A stretch of 64,000 bases of DNA from the NCBI GenBank assembly GCA_013416435.1, contig JACCEN010000009.1:160748-224747 (forward strand), read 5' to 3'. A model generated the notes under the pieces. The model ran no database searches, was not told where the DNA came from, and worked only from the letters and a program-made list of their open reading frames with translations. How positions within the stretch are numbered: position 1 is the stretch's first letter; each line of letters starts with the position of its first letter. The stretch is from Alcaligenaceae bacterium (GTDB lineage Bacteria; Pseudomonadota; Gammaproteobacteria; Burkholderiales; Burkholderiaceae_B). Below are positions 11,301-18,314 of this stretch, one piece after another. Position numbers and translations under genes: made by a program.

Positions 11301-14300
11301 CCTCGCGCTGCGCGACGGCCGGGGCGCCGTCGACTACGCCACGCTGGATGCCGAAGCCCATGCGCTGGCCCAGGCGCTGGCCGGATCGGGGATCGTGGCC
11401 GGAGACCGGGTGGCCTTCCGCCTGCCGCGCGGACTGGGTCCCGCCGTGGCCATGCTCGCGGCAATGCGGCTGGGGGCGGCGTTCGTGCCGCTCGATGAGG
11501 ACCACCCCGACGCGCATCACGCCTATGTGCTTGAGGACAGCGGTGCGAAAGTCCTGGTGATCGAAGAGGGTGCGCGCGCGGCGTTCGATGGTGTCGCCGT
11601 GCTGGCCTGGCGGCGCGGTCAAAAGGCCGTCGGCCGCATGCCTCCACCCGCGCGTGTTTCCGCCCGGGACCTGGCCTATGTCCTGTACACCTCCGGCTCC
11701 ACGGGCCGGCCCAAGGGCGTGATGGTTCCGCACGGCGCCATCGCGACATACGTGCCAGCCCTGCTCCAGAGACTCGGCATGCCGGGGCCGATGTCCTTCG
11801 CCATGGTGTCGTCGTTTGCCGCCGACCTGGGCTATACCTCGGTGTTCGGCGCGCTTTGGAGCGGCGGCGCCTTGCACGCCATCGATGCGGAGACCGCAAG
11901 AGACCCGGAAGCCCTGGCGTCGTGGTCCGTGCAAACGCCTTACGACGTGCTCAAAATCGTGCCGGCGCACCTGGCGGCTTTGCTGGATGCGCCCAATGCC
12001 AAGGAACTGCTGCCGCGCCGCGGCTTGATCATGGGCGGCGACGTCCTGGCATGGCGCCTCGTCGATCGCCTGCGGTCGCTGGGCGCGACATGCCGGATCT
12101 TCAATCACTACGGGCCCACGGAAGCCACGATAGGCGCTTGCATGACCGAGGCGCTGCCGGAACTGCGCAGGGATGGCGATCATGCCGTTCCCATCGGCCG
12201 TGCGCTGGACGGCTACGACGTCGCCATCCTGGATGGGGACGAGCGGCCCATGCCCGACGGCAGCGAAGGAGAGATCGTCATATCCGGCCCGGCGGTGGCC
12301 GCCGGCTACACCCGGCCGGAACCGGCGGGCAGCGAGCGCTTTCGGCGCTCGGAAAACGGCATGCGCAGCTATCGCAGCGGCGACCTTGGCCGCAGGCGTC
12401 CGGACGGATGCATCGACTTCATCGGACGCGGCGACGATATGGTCAAGATACGCGGCCACCGCATCGAGCCGGCCGGCCTGGCCGAGGCCTTGCGCGCCCA
12501 TGCGGGCGTGCGCGACGCGGTCGTGCTCGTCGACAGGCGCGACGGCCGAGAACCGGTGTTGCTGGCTGCGGTGGCGAGCGATGTGGATGGCCACGCATTG
12601 CGGGCCTGGCTTTCCGAGCGCGTGCCGGCGGCCATGGTGCCTCAGCGCATCCAATCGCTTCCCGCCTTGCCCCTCACCGCCAATGGCAAGATCGATCGCC
12701 AGGCCTTGCTCGCTTCTTCGCCGATGGCGGCGGCGCAAACCGGCAGCGATGCCGACGGCGATGCGTCCGCTGCCGACGGCTCCGTCCTGGACCAGATTTG
12801 CGAGTTGTGGCGGGAGATCCTCGAAGCGCCCTCGCTGGGACCCGATGATGATTTCTTCGCCTTGGGCGGTGATTCCATCATGGCCATCCAGATCGTCGGG
12901 CGAGCCCGCAGGCTGGGATGGGCGCTGACTCCCGCACAGGTATTCCAGGCGCCGACGCCCAGGCGCCTCGCGCAGCTGGCGATGCCGGTGGGCGGCATGG
13001 CGGGGCGCGAACCCGTGCAGGAAGCCGTGCCGCTCACGCCCATCCAGCAATGGTTCAACGAGACACCGATGCCCGACCGCAATCGCTGGTGCCTGGCCGC
13101 GGTGTTCCGCTATGCGGGCAGGGTCGGCGAACCCGGCCTGCTCGATGTGGCGCGCGCGCTCCAGTCCACGCACGATGCCTTGCGCATGCGCTGGATGCCG
13201 ACAGCCGACGGCGTTGCGCAGCAAGTGGCCGCGGCCGGCGATCCCTGCGTGCGGGTGGCGCAGGCGGAAGGGTTGGGCGGCCCGGACCTTGCGATTCGCG
13301 AAGATGCGCTGGCCGACGAGCTGATGGACAGCCTGGACCTGGCTGAAGGCCGTGTCTTTGCGCTTGGCGCGCTACAGGTTTCGGCGGAGCACGCCAGGCT
13401 CGTCGTCGTCGTCCATCATGCGGTGTCCGACATGGTGTCCTGGTCCATTCTTGCCGAGGATCTCGATGCCGGCTTGTCCTCCGGCTCCGCATCGATACGC
13501 GCCGCGTCCACTTCGTGGTCGTGGTGGGCAAAGAAGCTGCCGGACCGCGTGCAAGCGGCGAGCGCTTCCCTGGAACTCTGGAAGGACATGCTGAGCCTGG
13601 CCGCCGATTATGTTCCGCTGCCCGTGGACCATCCCGGTCTTCCCAACACCGAAGGCGAGGCGGCGGACAGAAAGCTGGTGATGCCGGCCCAGGCGTCCGC
13701 CGATCTGCTGAACGGCATGGCGTCGGTTTTCGGCCTGCGTCCGCACGAGGCGGTATTGGCGGCGGTGGGGCTGGGCATGGCCTCGTGGGCGGGAGGCGCA
13801 TGTCTGCTAGACATGGAGGGACATGGCCGTCAGCCCTCTGATTCGTCCATTGATCTTTCGCGGACCATCGGATGGTTCACCACCCGCTATCCCTTCGCGA
13901 TGCCGGCGGCGTCCGACGATGTCCCGGCATGGGTCATCGCTCTGAAGGAACGCCTGAGGAGCATACCCGACGGCGGCCTGAGCTACGGCCTGCTGCGGTA
14001 CGGCGGACATGCGGTGCTGCGGGCCGAGCCTCCTGCATCCTTCAACTTCGTCGGGGAAATCAAGCAGTTCGGAAGCAAAGGCCTGGCTTTGCAGCGGCTC
14101 GCGCCCGGCACCGAGCGTTCGGCGGCCGCAAGCCGGCGCCATCTGCTGGCTTTCGATGCATGGCTGGAAGAAGGCTCCATCGTCCTGTCATGCCGGCATT
14201 CCCCCAGGCACGAGGCAGCAACGGTCGACGCCTTGCTGGAATCCGTGCGGCAAATGGCGCTGCGCTTGTCGGCGGCCTGCGTCGAATCGGCCTCGGCCGT

Positions 14301-14409
14301 GTATACGCCGTCCGACTTCACGGGCATGGAGTTTTCACAGGATGAGCTCGATGCCTTGATGGGGCAGATCAACGATGCCGGCATGGAGAAAGGAATGCCG
14401 CAGCCATGA
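5362..14409 (+). CDS. Hybrid PKS-NRPS megasynthase KS-AT-ACP-aminotransferase-C-A-PCP-E
   Basis: 3015 residues. Domains in order: KS (~48-465; DTACSSSL, ECHGTGTPLGDP and NIGHLES supply Cys-His-His); malonyl AT (~554-850; GHSLGEY, HAFH specificity motif); ACP (~955-1030; MGVDSLAL); class III PLP aminotransferase (~1081-1510; FDEVLLGF, Lys in YGKIVGGG); condensation (~1533-1960; HLIVDGWS); adenylation (~1966-2445; YTSGSTGRPKG, NGKIDRQ); PCP (~2480-2545; ALGGDSI, the GGDS form typical before an epimerase); epimerization (~2556-2990; PLTPIQQWF, HHAVSDMVSW, YGLLRYGG). The enzyme should extend an acyl chain with malonyl-CoA, convert the beta-keto group to a beta-amine, condense it with one amino acid and epimerize that residue. 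No thioesterase or reductase ends the chain. Linkers at 908-950 and 1033-1071 are made of in-frame copies of a genomic palindromic repeat. A shared ATGA joins it to each neighbouring gene. Confidence 0.95.
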   Translation: MNDQARQALHERISRLDADQVVALVTGLQQRIDTLRAEQSGRGDVAPVAVVGLGCRFPGADDAAAFRRLLREGIDAIGDPPLDRPERDALPRGGYVQGIDRFDAAFFGMRDSEAAHMDPQHRLMLEVAWHALEDAGVADASRRPRSTGVFVGISTHDYEARFHAPGQGFTPQATTGNSASAAAGRLAHLLDVTGPALAIDTACSSSLVAVHAACRSLQAGESDMAIAGGVNALVSDAWTRGFAAAGMLSPSQACRTFDAAADGYVRGEGAGFVVLKRLPDALRDGDRIRAVIRGGAVNHDGRASSLTAPNASAQAALICAALKDADLRPADVQVVECHGTGTPLGDPIEAQALADAYGADRADALLLGAVKTNIGHLESAAGIAGLIKLVLMLESGQLPPTLHQSSPNPRIAWDKLPLRVVDRAQPWPAAPTRRAAVSSFGFSGTNAHLILEAAPARDSSAAATRRSGPLVLPLSAPDEPGLARMGQRLADWMTSGDADPRGVAASLALGRHGLPVRAAVAGDDLDALVAGLNDVAAGQTPAGGARGTAMQAAPRIAFLFTGQGSQWPGMGKGLYEDDPVFRRVVDHCAAVVDPLIGDSLIRLMFDEPRDGPSLADTRIAQPALFTLGYALAERLAAWGVEPEFVIGHSLGEYIAACRAGVFSLDDALKLVAERGRLMGAAAEGGAMAAVFAPPSCLEGLPDGLAASIDLAAVNAHDECVISGASDAIGRVCNALERQGIASQLLRTSHAFHSRLMEPALEPFARVLSGTKLARPRLALISNSTGSAEAAFDTPGYWTDHIRQPVRFAEGVGALARMGANVLIEIGAAPNLIGSAGRCPDFGDAPPALVPTLRRNQPAWRSLGNLLSQLHVAGVPLRWEALYDRSERREAPGYPFEPRSHWIPLMDVGVRPVGSDPFEGAGVGVRPRTGSDPSDAATAMTDGVRPYGSDPSGPLNKADVAAFMARALQLPAADQSSDRGFLEMGVDSLALTEAVAAMERKWGISIPRRALFESLNTPLRLIEHVLAEAGAARGVRPRMGSDPNHKSAALSGGVRPRTGSDPGNPGSDPSTLTPAQLNGLAEFSEGYIRRSQASREQRSRFGKYLADSRAVAGFRPETKGMLYPIVGARAQGSELFDVDGNRYVDIAMGFGVQLFGHSPAFIIEAVSRHLGDRGMFIGPQAHLAGEVAQRLCRLTGNARAAFCNSGTEAVMTALRLARHATGRQRVAIFQGSYHGHFDGVLAQLGPDGNAVPMAGGTPPGMAEDILLLDYGDEAGALEILAREGQSLAAVLVEPVQGRRPDRQPREFLQRLRTLTRSTGTALIFDEVLLGFRVALGGAQAWAGVRADLVTYGKIVGGGLPIGVVAGDAQYLDALDGGAWPLDGAGAPRDGRTFFAGTFNKNPLAMAASLAVLEYLESAGPGLQETLNERTRVFVERLNRVLEEEGGGISVHSFSSLFRFVGASDLFYNHMIQNGVYVWEGRTCFLSTAHSAEDLDKIESAVRDSVRGMRARGMLAPPASTAGPDPAALLRGPEHLPAAPGQTALRMLAAFSPEASAAYNQTLVFDLRGELEPSALKTALEAVCRRHEALRSTFPEDGETQVVHADLAPDFRLLRWTDAETVFQHWLDGIALVPVDLEHGPMLTAWLVEFEPEHHRLVLIMPHLIVDGWSMQVIALELAELYNAALRGRAPDLAEAVPYRRYAAHARRRAEDAEPAGYWHELYRTVPPPLDLPADRPRPALQSYAGARASLRVPLDLRSRLEALGRQAGCSLFSVCLAAYGKLLARLSGRRDLAIAIFSAGQPELAAPALVGYCVGVLPLRMDMDESQPQAALIAQAQRAVVQGMAHRDYPYARLLKGLKLRRDPSRPPLASVSFNLDRVDALPRFDGLDACIDANAHGAVRWDLNWNILADADGLHIDAFYNRDLFDAGRVESWLRQYVVILEAFVQGDADAASPASATEAGDIQSLAERVAHAALETPSSLALRDGRGAVDYATLDAEAHALAQALAGSGIVAGDRVAFRLPRGLGPAVAMLAAMRLGAAFVPLDEDHPDAHHAYVLEDSGAKVLVIEEGARAAFDGVAVLAWRRGQKAVGRMPPPARVSARDLAYVLYTSGSTGRPKGVMVPHGAIATYVPALLQRLGMPGPMSFAMVSSFAADLGYTSVFGALWSGGALHAIDAETARDPEALASWSVQTPYDVLKIVPAHLAALLDAPNAKELLPRRGLIMGGDVLAWRLVDRLRSLGATCRIFNHYGPTEATIGACMTEALPELRRDGDHAVPIGRALDGYDVAILDGDERPMPDGSEGEIVISGPAVAAGYTRPEPAGSERFRRSENGMRSYRSGDLGRRRPDGCIDFIGRGDDMVKIRGHRIEPAGLAEALRAHAGVRDAVVLVDRRDGREPVLLAAVASDVDGHALRAWLSERVPAAMVPQRIQSLPALPLTANGKIDRQALLASSPMAAAQTGSDADGDASAADGSVLDQICELWREILEAPSLGPDDDFFALGGDSIMAIQIVGRARRLGWALTPAQVFQAPTPRRLAQLAMPVGGMAGREPVQEAVPLTPIQQWFNETPMPDRNRWCLAAVFRYAGRVGEPGLLDVARALQSTHDALRMRWMPTADGVAQQVAAAGDPCVRVAQAEGLGGPDLAIREDALADELMDSLDLAEGRVFALGALQVSAEHARLVVVVHHAVSDMVSWSILAEDLDAGLSSGSASIRAASTSWSWWAKKLPDRVQAASASLELWKDMLSLAADYVPLPVDHPGLPNTEGEAADRKLVMPAQASADLLNGMASVFGLRPHEAVLAAVGLGMASWAGGACLLDMEGHGRQPSDSSIDLSRTIGWFTTRYPFAMPAASDDVPAWVIALKERLRSIPDGGLSYGLLRYGGHAVLRAEPPASFNFVGEIKQFGSKGLALQRLAPGTERSAAASRRHLLAFDAWLEEGSIVLSCRHSPRHEAATVDALLESVRQMALRLSAACVESASAVYTPSDFTGMEFSQDELDALMGQINDAGMEKGMPQP
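8083..8211 (+). repeat. Three in-frame palindromic repeats in the AT-ACP linker
   Basis: Copies at 8083-8109, 8128-8157 and 8185-8211 carry GGGGTCAGACCC, a short centre, then GGGTCTGACCCC (the third has TCCGA). All are in the same phase and encode [19 protein letters not shown] and GVRPYGSDP, separated by Ala/Gly/Asp/Ser-rich spacers. They match intergenic copies elsewhere in the window. Their position between the AT and ACP folds suggests that a tolerant linker absorbed them. Confidence 0.95.
8458..8544 (+). repeat. Two in-frame palindromic repeats in the ACP-aminotransferase linker
   Basis: Copies at 8458-8487 and 8515-8544 are full 30 bp palindromes encoding GVRPRMGSDP and GVRPRTGSDP, in the same codon phase as the three copies before the ACP. 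A half-like remnant (GGATCCGACCCC) follows near 8554. Together the two blocks bracket the ACP exactly. Confidence 0.95.
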
Positions 14410-15710
14410 CGCCGTTTCCCTTGCATTTTCACTGGCTGGTGAACGATCTGCATGTCTGCGCCGGACCGCCTTCGAACGGTCAGGTCTGGTGCCTGGATGT
14501 CGATGTCTGGCGTCCGTCGACCGGCGAGGGCGAATTCATGCTCTGGGACGCCAACACGCCCTGGGGGCTCGTGCGCCGCGATCCCAGGTCGCGCACCATC
14601 ATGTCCGTTTCGCCCGTGGAGCGCGAGCGCGATCTCCTGATCGTGGCGGAGCAGGGCATCGGCGACATCATCCAGCAACTGCGTTATGTGCCGCCGGTGG
14701 CGGCGCAATTCAGCCGTGTGCGGATCCAATGCAACCCCGAACTGCATCGCCTGATCCGTCAGCAGGACCTGGCCATCGAGCCGGTGACGCCGGATCAGGC
14801 GCTGGCCGACCCGCCCAAGGTGCGCGTGCCCTTGATGCGCATGGGCGCGCTGTGCTCCGACCCCTGCCGCGGCGACGCCTACCTGGCCGTCACCCGGTCG
14901 GCCGCGAACCTGGCGCGCCGCTCCCATCCCGGACTGCTTGTGGGGCTGAACTGGTCGGCGAACCGGAGGGGGGTGGCCAGGGACATCAAGTCGATCCCGC
15001 TGGATTTGCTCGAACGCCTGGTCGGGGATCATCCCGGGATCTCATGGGTCAGCGTTCAATGGGGGGACGACGAGGCGGCCTTGGACGCGAGGCGCTGGGC
15101 TTCGGATATCGAGCGCTGCGGGCGCACGGTGCGCGACGTCGCCGACCTTGCGGAAGTCATCGCGGGACTGGACCTGCTCATCACCATAGACAGCGCTCCG
15201 GCCCATGTGGCCGGCGCGCTGGGCGTACCGGTCTGGACATTGCTCAGCAAGCCCTGCAGCTGGCGCTGGGGCCTGGACAGTGAAGAAACCGCGCTGTATC
15301 GCAGCATGCGGCTGATCCGGCAGGCGGTATTCGACGACTGGGCGGAATGCCTGGCGAGGGTGTCCGGGCTTCTGAGCCAGGCCGGGCATTCAGCGGATGT
15401 GTTCGGCGCCATGGGCGCCACGGCAGCCGGGGAGCCGGGACCGGCATCCTTGTATGAAAGCGGCGGCCAGGCATCGGTGTCGCTGTCCGACGCGCTCGAC
15501 CAGTGCGGCAGGCATCCGAGCCTGCGCGCCGCCTTCGTCGCGCAGCCCCTTGAATTCCTGGAGTCGCAAGGAGTGCGTCTATGGCCGCGCGATTATCGCA
15601 GCCTCAATCAGATATTCAAGGCCATGGTGGACTTTCATGGAGGCTTTTCTTGGTGCTCGCCCCTTAAGTCGCTACAATCAGCTACTTTCAATACAACGGT
15701 TGCCTCATGA
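14406..15710 (+). CDS. GT9/heptosyltransferase-like glycosyltransferase
   Basis: 434 residues. The central part (~75-330) matches the glycosyltransferase-9-like domain often found at the C-terminus of TPR proteins: LLIVAEQGIGDIIQQLRYVP (nucleotide-sugar Rossmann start), LLVGLNWSANRR, DVADLAEVIAGLDLLITIDSAPAHVAGALGVPVW, and CSWRWGLDSEETALYRSMRLIRQ. It has no TPRs. The N-terminal ~70 residues are Trp-rich (VWCLDVDVWRP, MLWDANTPWG) and the C-terminal ~90 residues form an unassigned extension. It overlaps both neighbours by ATGA, so it belongs to the lipopeptide operon. It may glycosylate the product; a role as a non-catalytic binding protein cannot be excluded. Confidence 0.75.
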   Translation: MTPFPLHFHWLVNDLHVCAGPPSNGQVWCLDVDVWRPSTGEGEFMLWDANTPWGLVRRDPRSRTIMSVSPVERERDLLIVAEQGIGDIIQQLRYVPPVAAQFSRVRIQCNPELHRLIRQQDLAIEPVTPDQALADPPKVRVPLMRMGALCSDPCRGDAYLAVTRSAANLARRSHPGLLVGLNWSANRRGVARDIKSIPLDLLERLVGDHPGISWVSVQWGDDEAALDARRWASDIERCGRTVRDVADLAEVIAGLDLLITIDSAPAHVAGALGVPVWTLLSKPCSWRWGLDSEETALYRSMRLIRQAVFDDWAECLARVSGLLSQAGHSADVFGAMGATAAGEPGPASLYESGGQASVSLSDALDQCGRHPSLRAAFVAQPLEFLESQGVRLWPRDYRSLNQIFKAMVDFHGGFSWCSPLKSLQSATFNTTVAS

Positions 15711-16048
15711 GTCTTTCTAGCGAAAAAATCGGCGAGGTTCTGGTGATTTCGGCGTCGGGCCAGATCAATAGCGCAAATGCCGCGGCAGTGGAATCCGACC
15801 TTCTGGCCTATGTCGACCAAGGAGAGCGCCTGTGCGCGCTGGACCTCAGCGGCCTGGACTATATCTCCAGCGCCGGGCTGAGGGTCGTCCTGATGCTCGC
15901 CAAGCGCCTGAAGCAGAACTCCGGGCAACTGATACTGTGCAGCCTGCAGCCGCATGTGCACGAAGTGTTCGACATCAGCGGTTTCCTGGCCATACTCACG
16001 GTGGTCGAAGACCGCGGCACGGCGGTGGCCCGGCTGTCCGCCGCTTAA
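15707..16048 (+). CDS. STAS-domain anti-anti-sigma factor-like protein
   Basis: 113 residues forming a single STAS domain: early strand VLVISASGQINSANA, then LDLSGLDYISSAGLRVVL, where the Ser of SSAG is the usual phosphorylation site in SpoIIAA/RsbV-type proteins. Such proteins bind an anti-sigma or regulator kinase according to phosphorylation. Here it is the last gene of the lipopeptide operon, starting inside the stop of the glycosyltransferase (ATGA). No partner kinase, phosphatase or sigma factor is seen in the window. It ends 14 bases from the convergent pxpC. Confidence 0.9.
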   Translation: MSLSSEKIGEVLVISASGQINSANAAAVESDLLAYVDQGERLCALDLSGLDYISSAGLRVVLMLAKRLKQNSGQLILCSLQPHVHEVFDISGFLAILTVVEDRGTAVARLSAA

Positions 16049-16062
16049 GCTTAAGCAAGGCG

Positions 16063-17049
16063 TCAGTCGAACAGGGCGCGCAGCGGCGCCAGGGCAAGTT
16101 CAAGCTTGCCAAAAGCATCTTCCCGCTGCTGGTCCAGCGCCCGTGCCTGTTCCAGGCTGATTTCCGCGAACCGCAGGATGTCCCCGGGCATGCTTTGCGC
16201 AATGATGGGCAGGTCCACCGACGCCGCGTGAGCGATCTTGGCGTAGCCCCCGGTGGTCTGGCGGTCGGCCATCAGCACGATGGGGGAACCGTCCGGGGGA
16301 ACCTGTACGCTGCCGAAGCTGGTGGCTTCGGACAAAAGCTGAGCGGTATGCGCCAGTTCCAGTTTCGGACCTGCCAGCCGGTATCCCATGCGCTCGGATT
16401 GCGGGCTGACACGATAATCGCCCGAAAAGAACGCCTGGACGGCGGCGGGCGTGAACAGCGCCGCATGGGCGCTTTTTACGGTGCGTATCGCGGTGCGCGG
16501 CTGCATGCCCAGGATGGCGGGCAAGTACACCCTGATGTCCCGAAGCCGGTCGGACAGCTTGTCGAGATCGCGGCCTCGCAGATCCGCCTGCATGGCGAAG
16601 GCATCCCCTTTCTTGAGTGCACGGCCCTGGTAGCCCCCCAGGCCGCCGCGGATATAAGTACTGCGGCTGCCCAGCACGGCGGGCAGGTCCGCGCCGCCAT
16701 GCCATGCAATATAGGCCCGCAAGCCCGCATCGCGCGCACCGAAAGCCAGTAGGTCGCCGGCCTGGGCGATGATCGGACGATTGTTGGGAATGGGCGCATC
16801 ATTGAGGGTGGGGTTCAGTTGCGCGCCGCAAATGGCGATGCAGCCTGGCGCCTCGAAGCGCAGGCTGGGTCCGGACAGCGTGATTTCCAGCGTTGCTTCG
16901 TCGCCCTCGTTGCCGACCAGCAGGTTCGCCAGACGGTGGGCGCGCTCATCCATTGCGCCGCCCACCGGGACGCCCAGGTGCTGGAAGCCATGGCGTCCCA
17001 GGTCTTGAAACGACGACAGCATGCCGGGCTTGAGAACGGTGATGCTCAT
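16063..17049 (-). CDS. pxpC: 5-oxoprolinase subunit C (biotin-dependent carboxyltransferase family)
   Basis: 328 residues of the AHS2/PxpC family, which works with PxpA and PxpB in ATP-dependent opening of 5-oxoproline to glutamate. Typical segments are the N-terminal MSITVLKPGMLSSFQDLGRHG, GVPVGGAMDERAHRLAN, the GG-rich middle YIRGGLGGYQGRALKKGD, and SPQSERMGYRL near residue 230. An in-frame ORF runs far upstream, but the conserved start and the ATGA overlap with pxpB fix the start at 17049. Confidence 0.9.
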   Translation of the reverse strand: MSITVLKPGMLSSFQDLGRHGFQHLGVPVGGAMDERAHRLANLLVGNEGDEATLEITLSGPSLRFEAPGCIAICGAQLNPTLNDAPIPNNRPIIAQAGDLLAFGARDAGLRAYIAWHGGADLPAVLGSRSTYIRGGLGGYQGRALKKGDAFAMQADLRGRDLDKLSDRLRDIRVYLPAILGMQPRTAIRTVKSAHAALFTPAAVQAFFSGDYRVSPQSERMGYRLAGPKLELAHTAQLLSEATSFGSVQVPPDGSPIVLMADRQTTGGYAKIAHAASVDLPIIAQSMPGDILRFAEISLEQARALDQQREDAFGKLELALAPLRALFD

Positions 17050-17777
17050 TTCGATGCGCGCTTCAAGGCGAGGTAGTCGTCCGGGCCGATGGGCACGAAC
17101 CTGACCGTGTCTCCCGGCGCCAGCAGCGTGACGGGTTCTCTGGCCGGATCGAACAGTACCGACGGGGTGCTGCCGATCAGGTTCCAGCCTCCTGGCGAGG
17201 CGTTGGGATAGATCACGGTTTGCAGATTGGCGATGGCGACCGACCCGGCGGGCACGACGGTCCGGGGCGTGTCGCGCCGGCCGATGGCGAGCTTCGGGTC
17301 GTGTATGCCGATATAGGGCGCACCGGGCGCGAATCCCAGCATGAACACATAGGCAGGCGTGCCGCTGTGCAGCCGTATGACCTCTTGCGGACTGAGGCCG
17401 CAATGCCGGGCGACGTCTTCCAGGTCGGGGCCGTGCTCGCCGCCGTAGCATACCGGGATGTCCACCTGCCTGGCGTCTTCGGCGGGCTTGCCGCCGGATA
17501 GCGCATCGGCGAGGATCAGCCGGATCTGATCCATAAGCTCCTGCAAGGCGCCGCGGGGCCGGAACAGGCGCGGCTGATAGTGGACGGCTACCGAGTTGAA
17601 AGCGGGCACGATGTCGCTGACACCCGCGAGACCCGCCGCGCGCAAAGCCGACGCCGCTTTTCCGCAGAGCCTGCCGGTTTCGATGTCGATGCCGTCTCCG
17701 AACGCCAGCAGCAGGCAGCGGTCTCCCTGGGGAGTGATGGTCCAGGCCGTGTCGGGGCCGGAAACGTTTTCAGGCAT
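17046..17777 (-). CDS. pxpB: 5-oxoprolinase subunit B (AHS1/KipI-like)
   Basis: 243 residues of the AHS1/KipI family. Visible motifs are GDRCLLLAFGDGID at the N-terminus, the allophanate-hydrolase signature VCYGGEHGPDLEDVARHCGL, GFAPGAPYIG, and SPGGWNLIGSTP. It pairs with PxpC. The start MPENVSG at 17777 is chosen because the family's first strand follows directly; the ORF extends upstream into the VOC gene. It lies 13 bases after the VOC gene stop. No pxpA (LamB/YcsF family) gene is adjacent, which is unusual for this pathway. Confidence 0.9.
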   Translation of the reverse strand: MPENVSGPDTAWTITPQGDRCLLLAFGDGIDIETGRLCGKAASALRAAGLAGVSDIVPAFNSVAVHYQPRLFRPRGALQELMDQIRLILADALSGGKPAEDARQVDIPVCYGGEHGPDLEDVARHCGLSPQEVIRLHSGTPAYVFMLGFAPGAPYIGIHDPKLAIGRRDTPRTVVPAGSVAIANLQTVIYPNASPGGWNLIGSTPSVLFDPAREPVTLLAPGDTVRFVPIGPDDYLALKRASK

Positions 17778-17790
17778 CGGCCGGGCCTGG

Positions 17791-18222
17791 TTATTTTGCG
17801 AAGAGCGAATCCAGGTTCTTGAATGCCTTGAACTCGAGCGCGTTGCCGGACGGGTCAAGGAAAAACATGGTGGCCTGCTCGCCAGGCTGTCCCTTGAACC
17901 TTACATAGGGTTCGATCACGAAGCGGGTGCCTGCGTTCTTCAGCTTCCCGGCCAGCGCTTCCCAGGCGTCCATGTCGAGCACGGCACCGAAGTGCCGCAC
18001 GGGCACATTGTGCTCGTCTACGCTGCCGGTCCGGACCTGGCCGCATTCCTCGGGCGACAGGTGCGCAACGATCTGGTGGCCGTAGAAATCGAAATCCACC
18101 CACTCGTCCGAGGAGCGGCCCTCGGGACAGCCGAGCAGATCGCCATAGAAGGCGCGGGCTTCGGCCAGATCGCGCACAGGGAAAGCGAGGTGGAAAGGGG
18201 GAAGGGTGCGCGCAGTGGACAT
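17791..18222 (-). CDS. VOC (glyoxalase/dioxygenase) family protein
   Basis: 143 residues of the vicinal-oxygen-chelate fold: beta1 with PPFHLAFPVRDLAEARAFYGDLLGCPEGR, a second half-module, and the end FLDPSGNALEFKAF, which carries the conserved metal-site Glu. The His of HLAFPV and the Glu of LEFK are probable metal ligands. The substrate is unknown; relatives include dioxygenase-like proteins. The start at 18222 follows GGAG at good spacing; an in-frame upstream ATG (18261) lacks this. It is the first gene of a VOC-pxpB-pxpC operon. Confidence 0.85.
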   Translation of the reverse strand: MSTARTLPPFHLAFPVRDLAEARAFYGDLLGCPEGRSSDEWVDFDFYGHQIVAHLSPEECGQVRTGSVDEHNVPVRHFGAVLDMDAWEALAGKLKNAGTRFVIEPYVRFKGQPGEQATMFFLDPSGNALEFKAFKNLDSLFAK

Positions 18223-18314
18223 CGTGGGACTCCGTATGGATTTCAGCCCTGCGTCGGGCAAGGCGGCAAATGGCTATTTTAATGATATTTGCGCGCTTGT
18301 CCCCCCCGTTTTCC

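Noticed and set aside
8638..13224. Long minus-strand open frames opposite the megasynthase
   Set aside because: Low-complexity Arg/Gly/His-rich translations without domains, explained by codon bias of the real gene.
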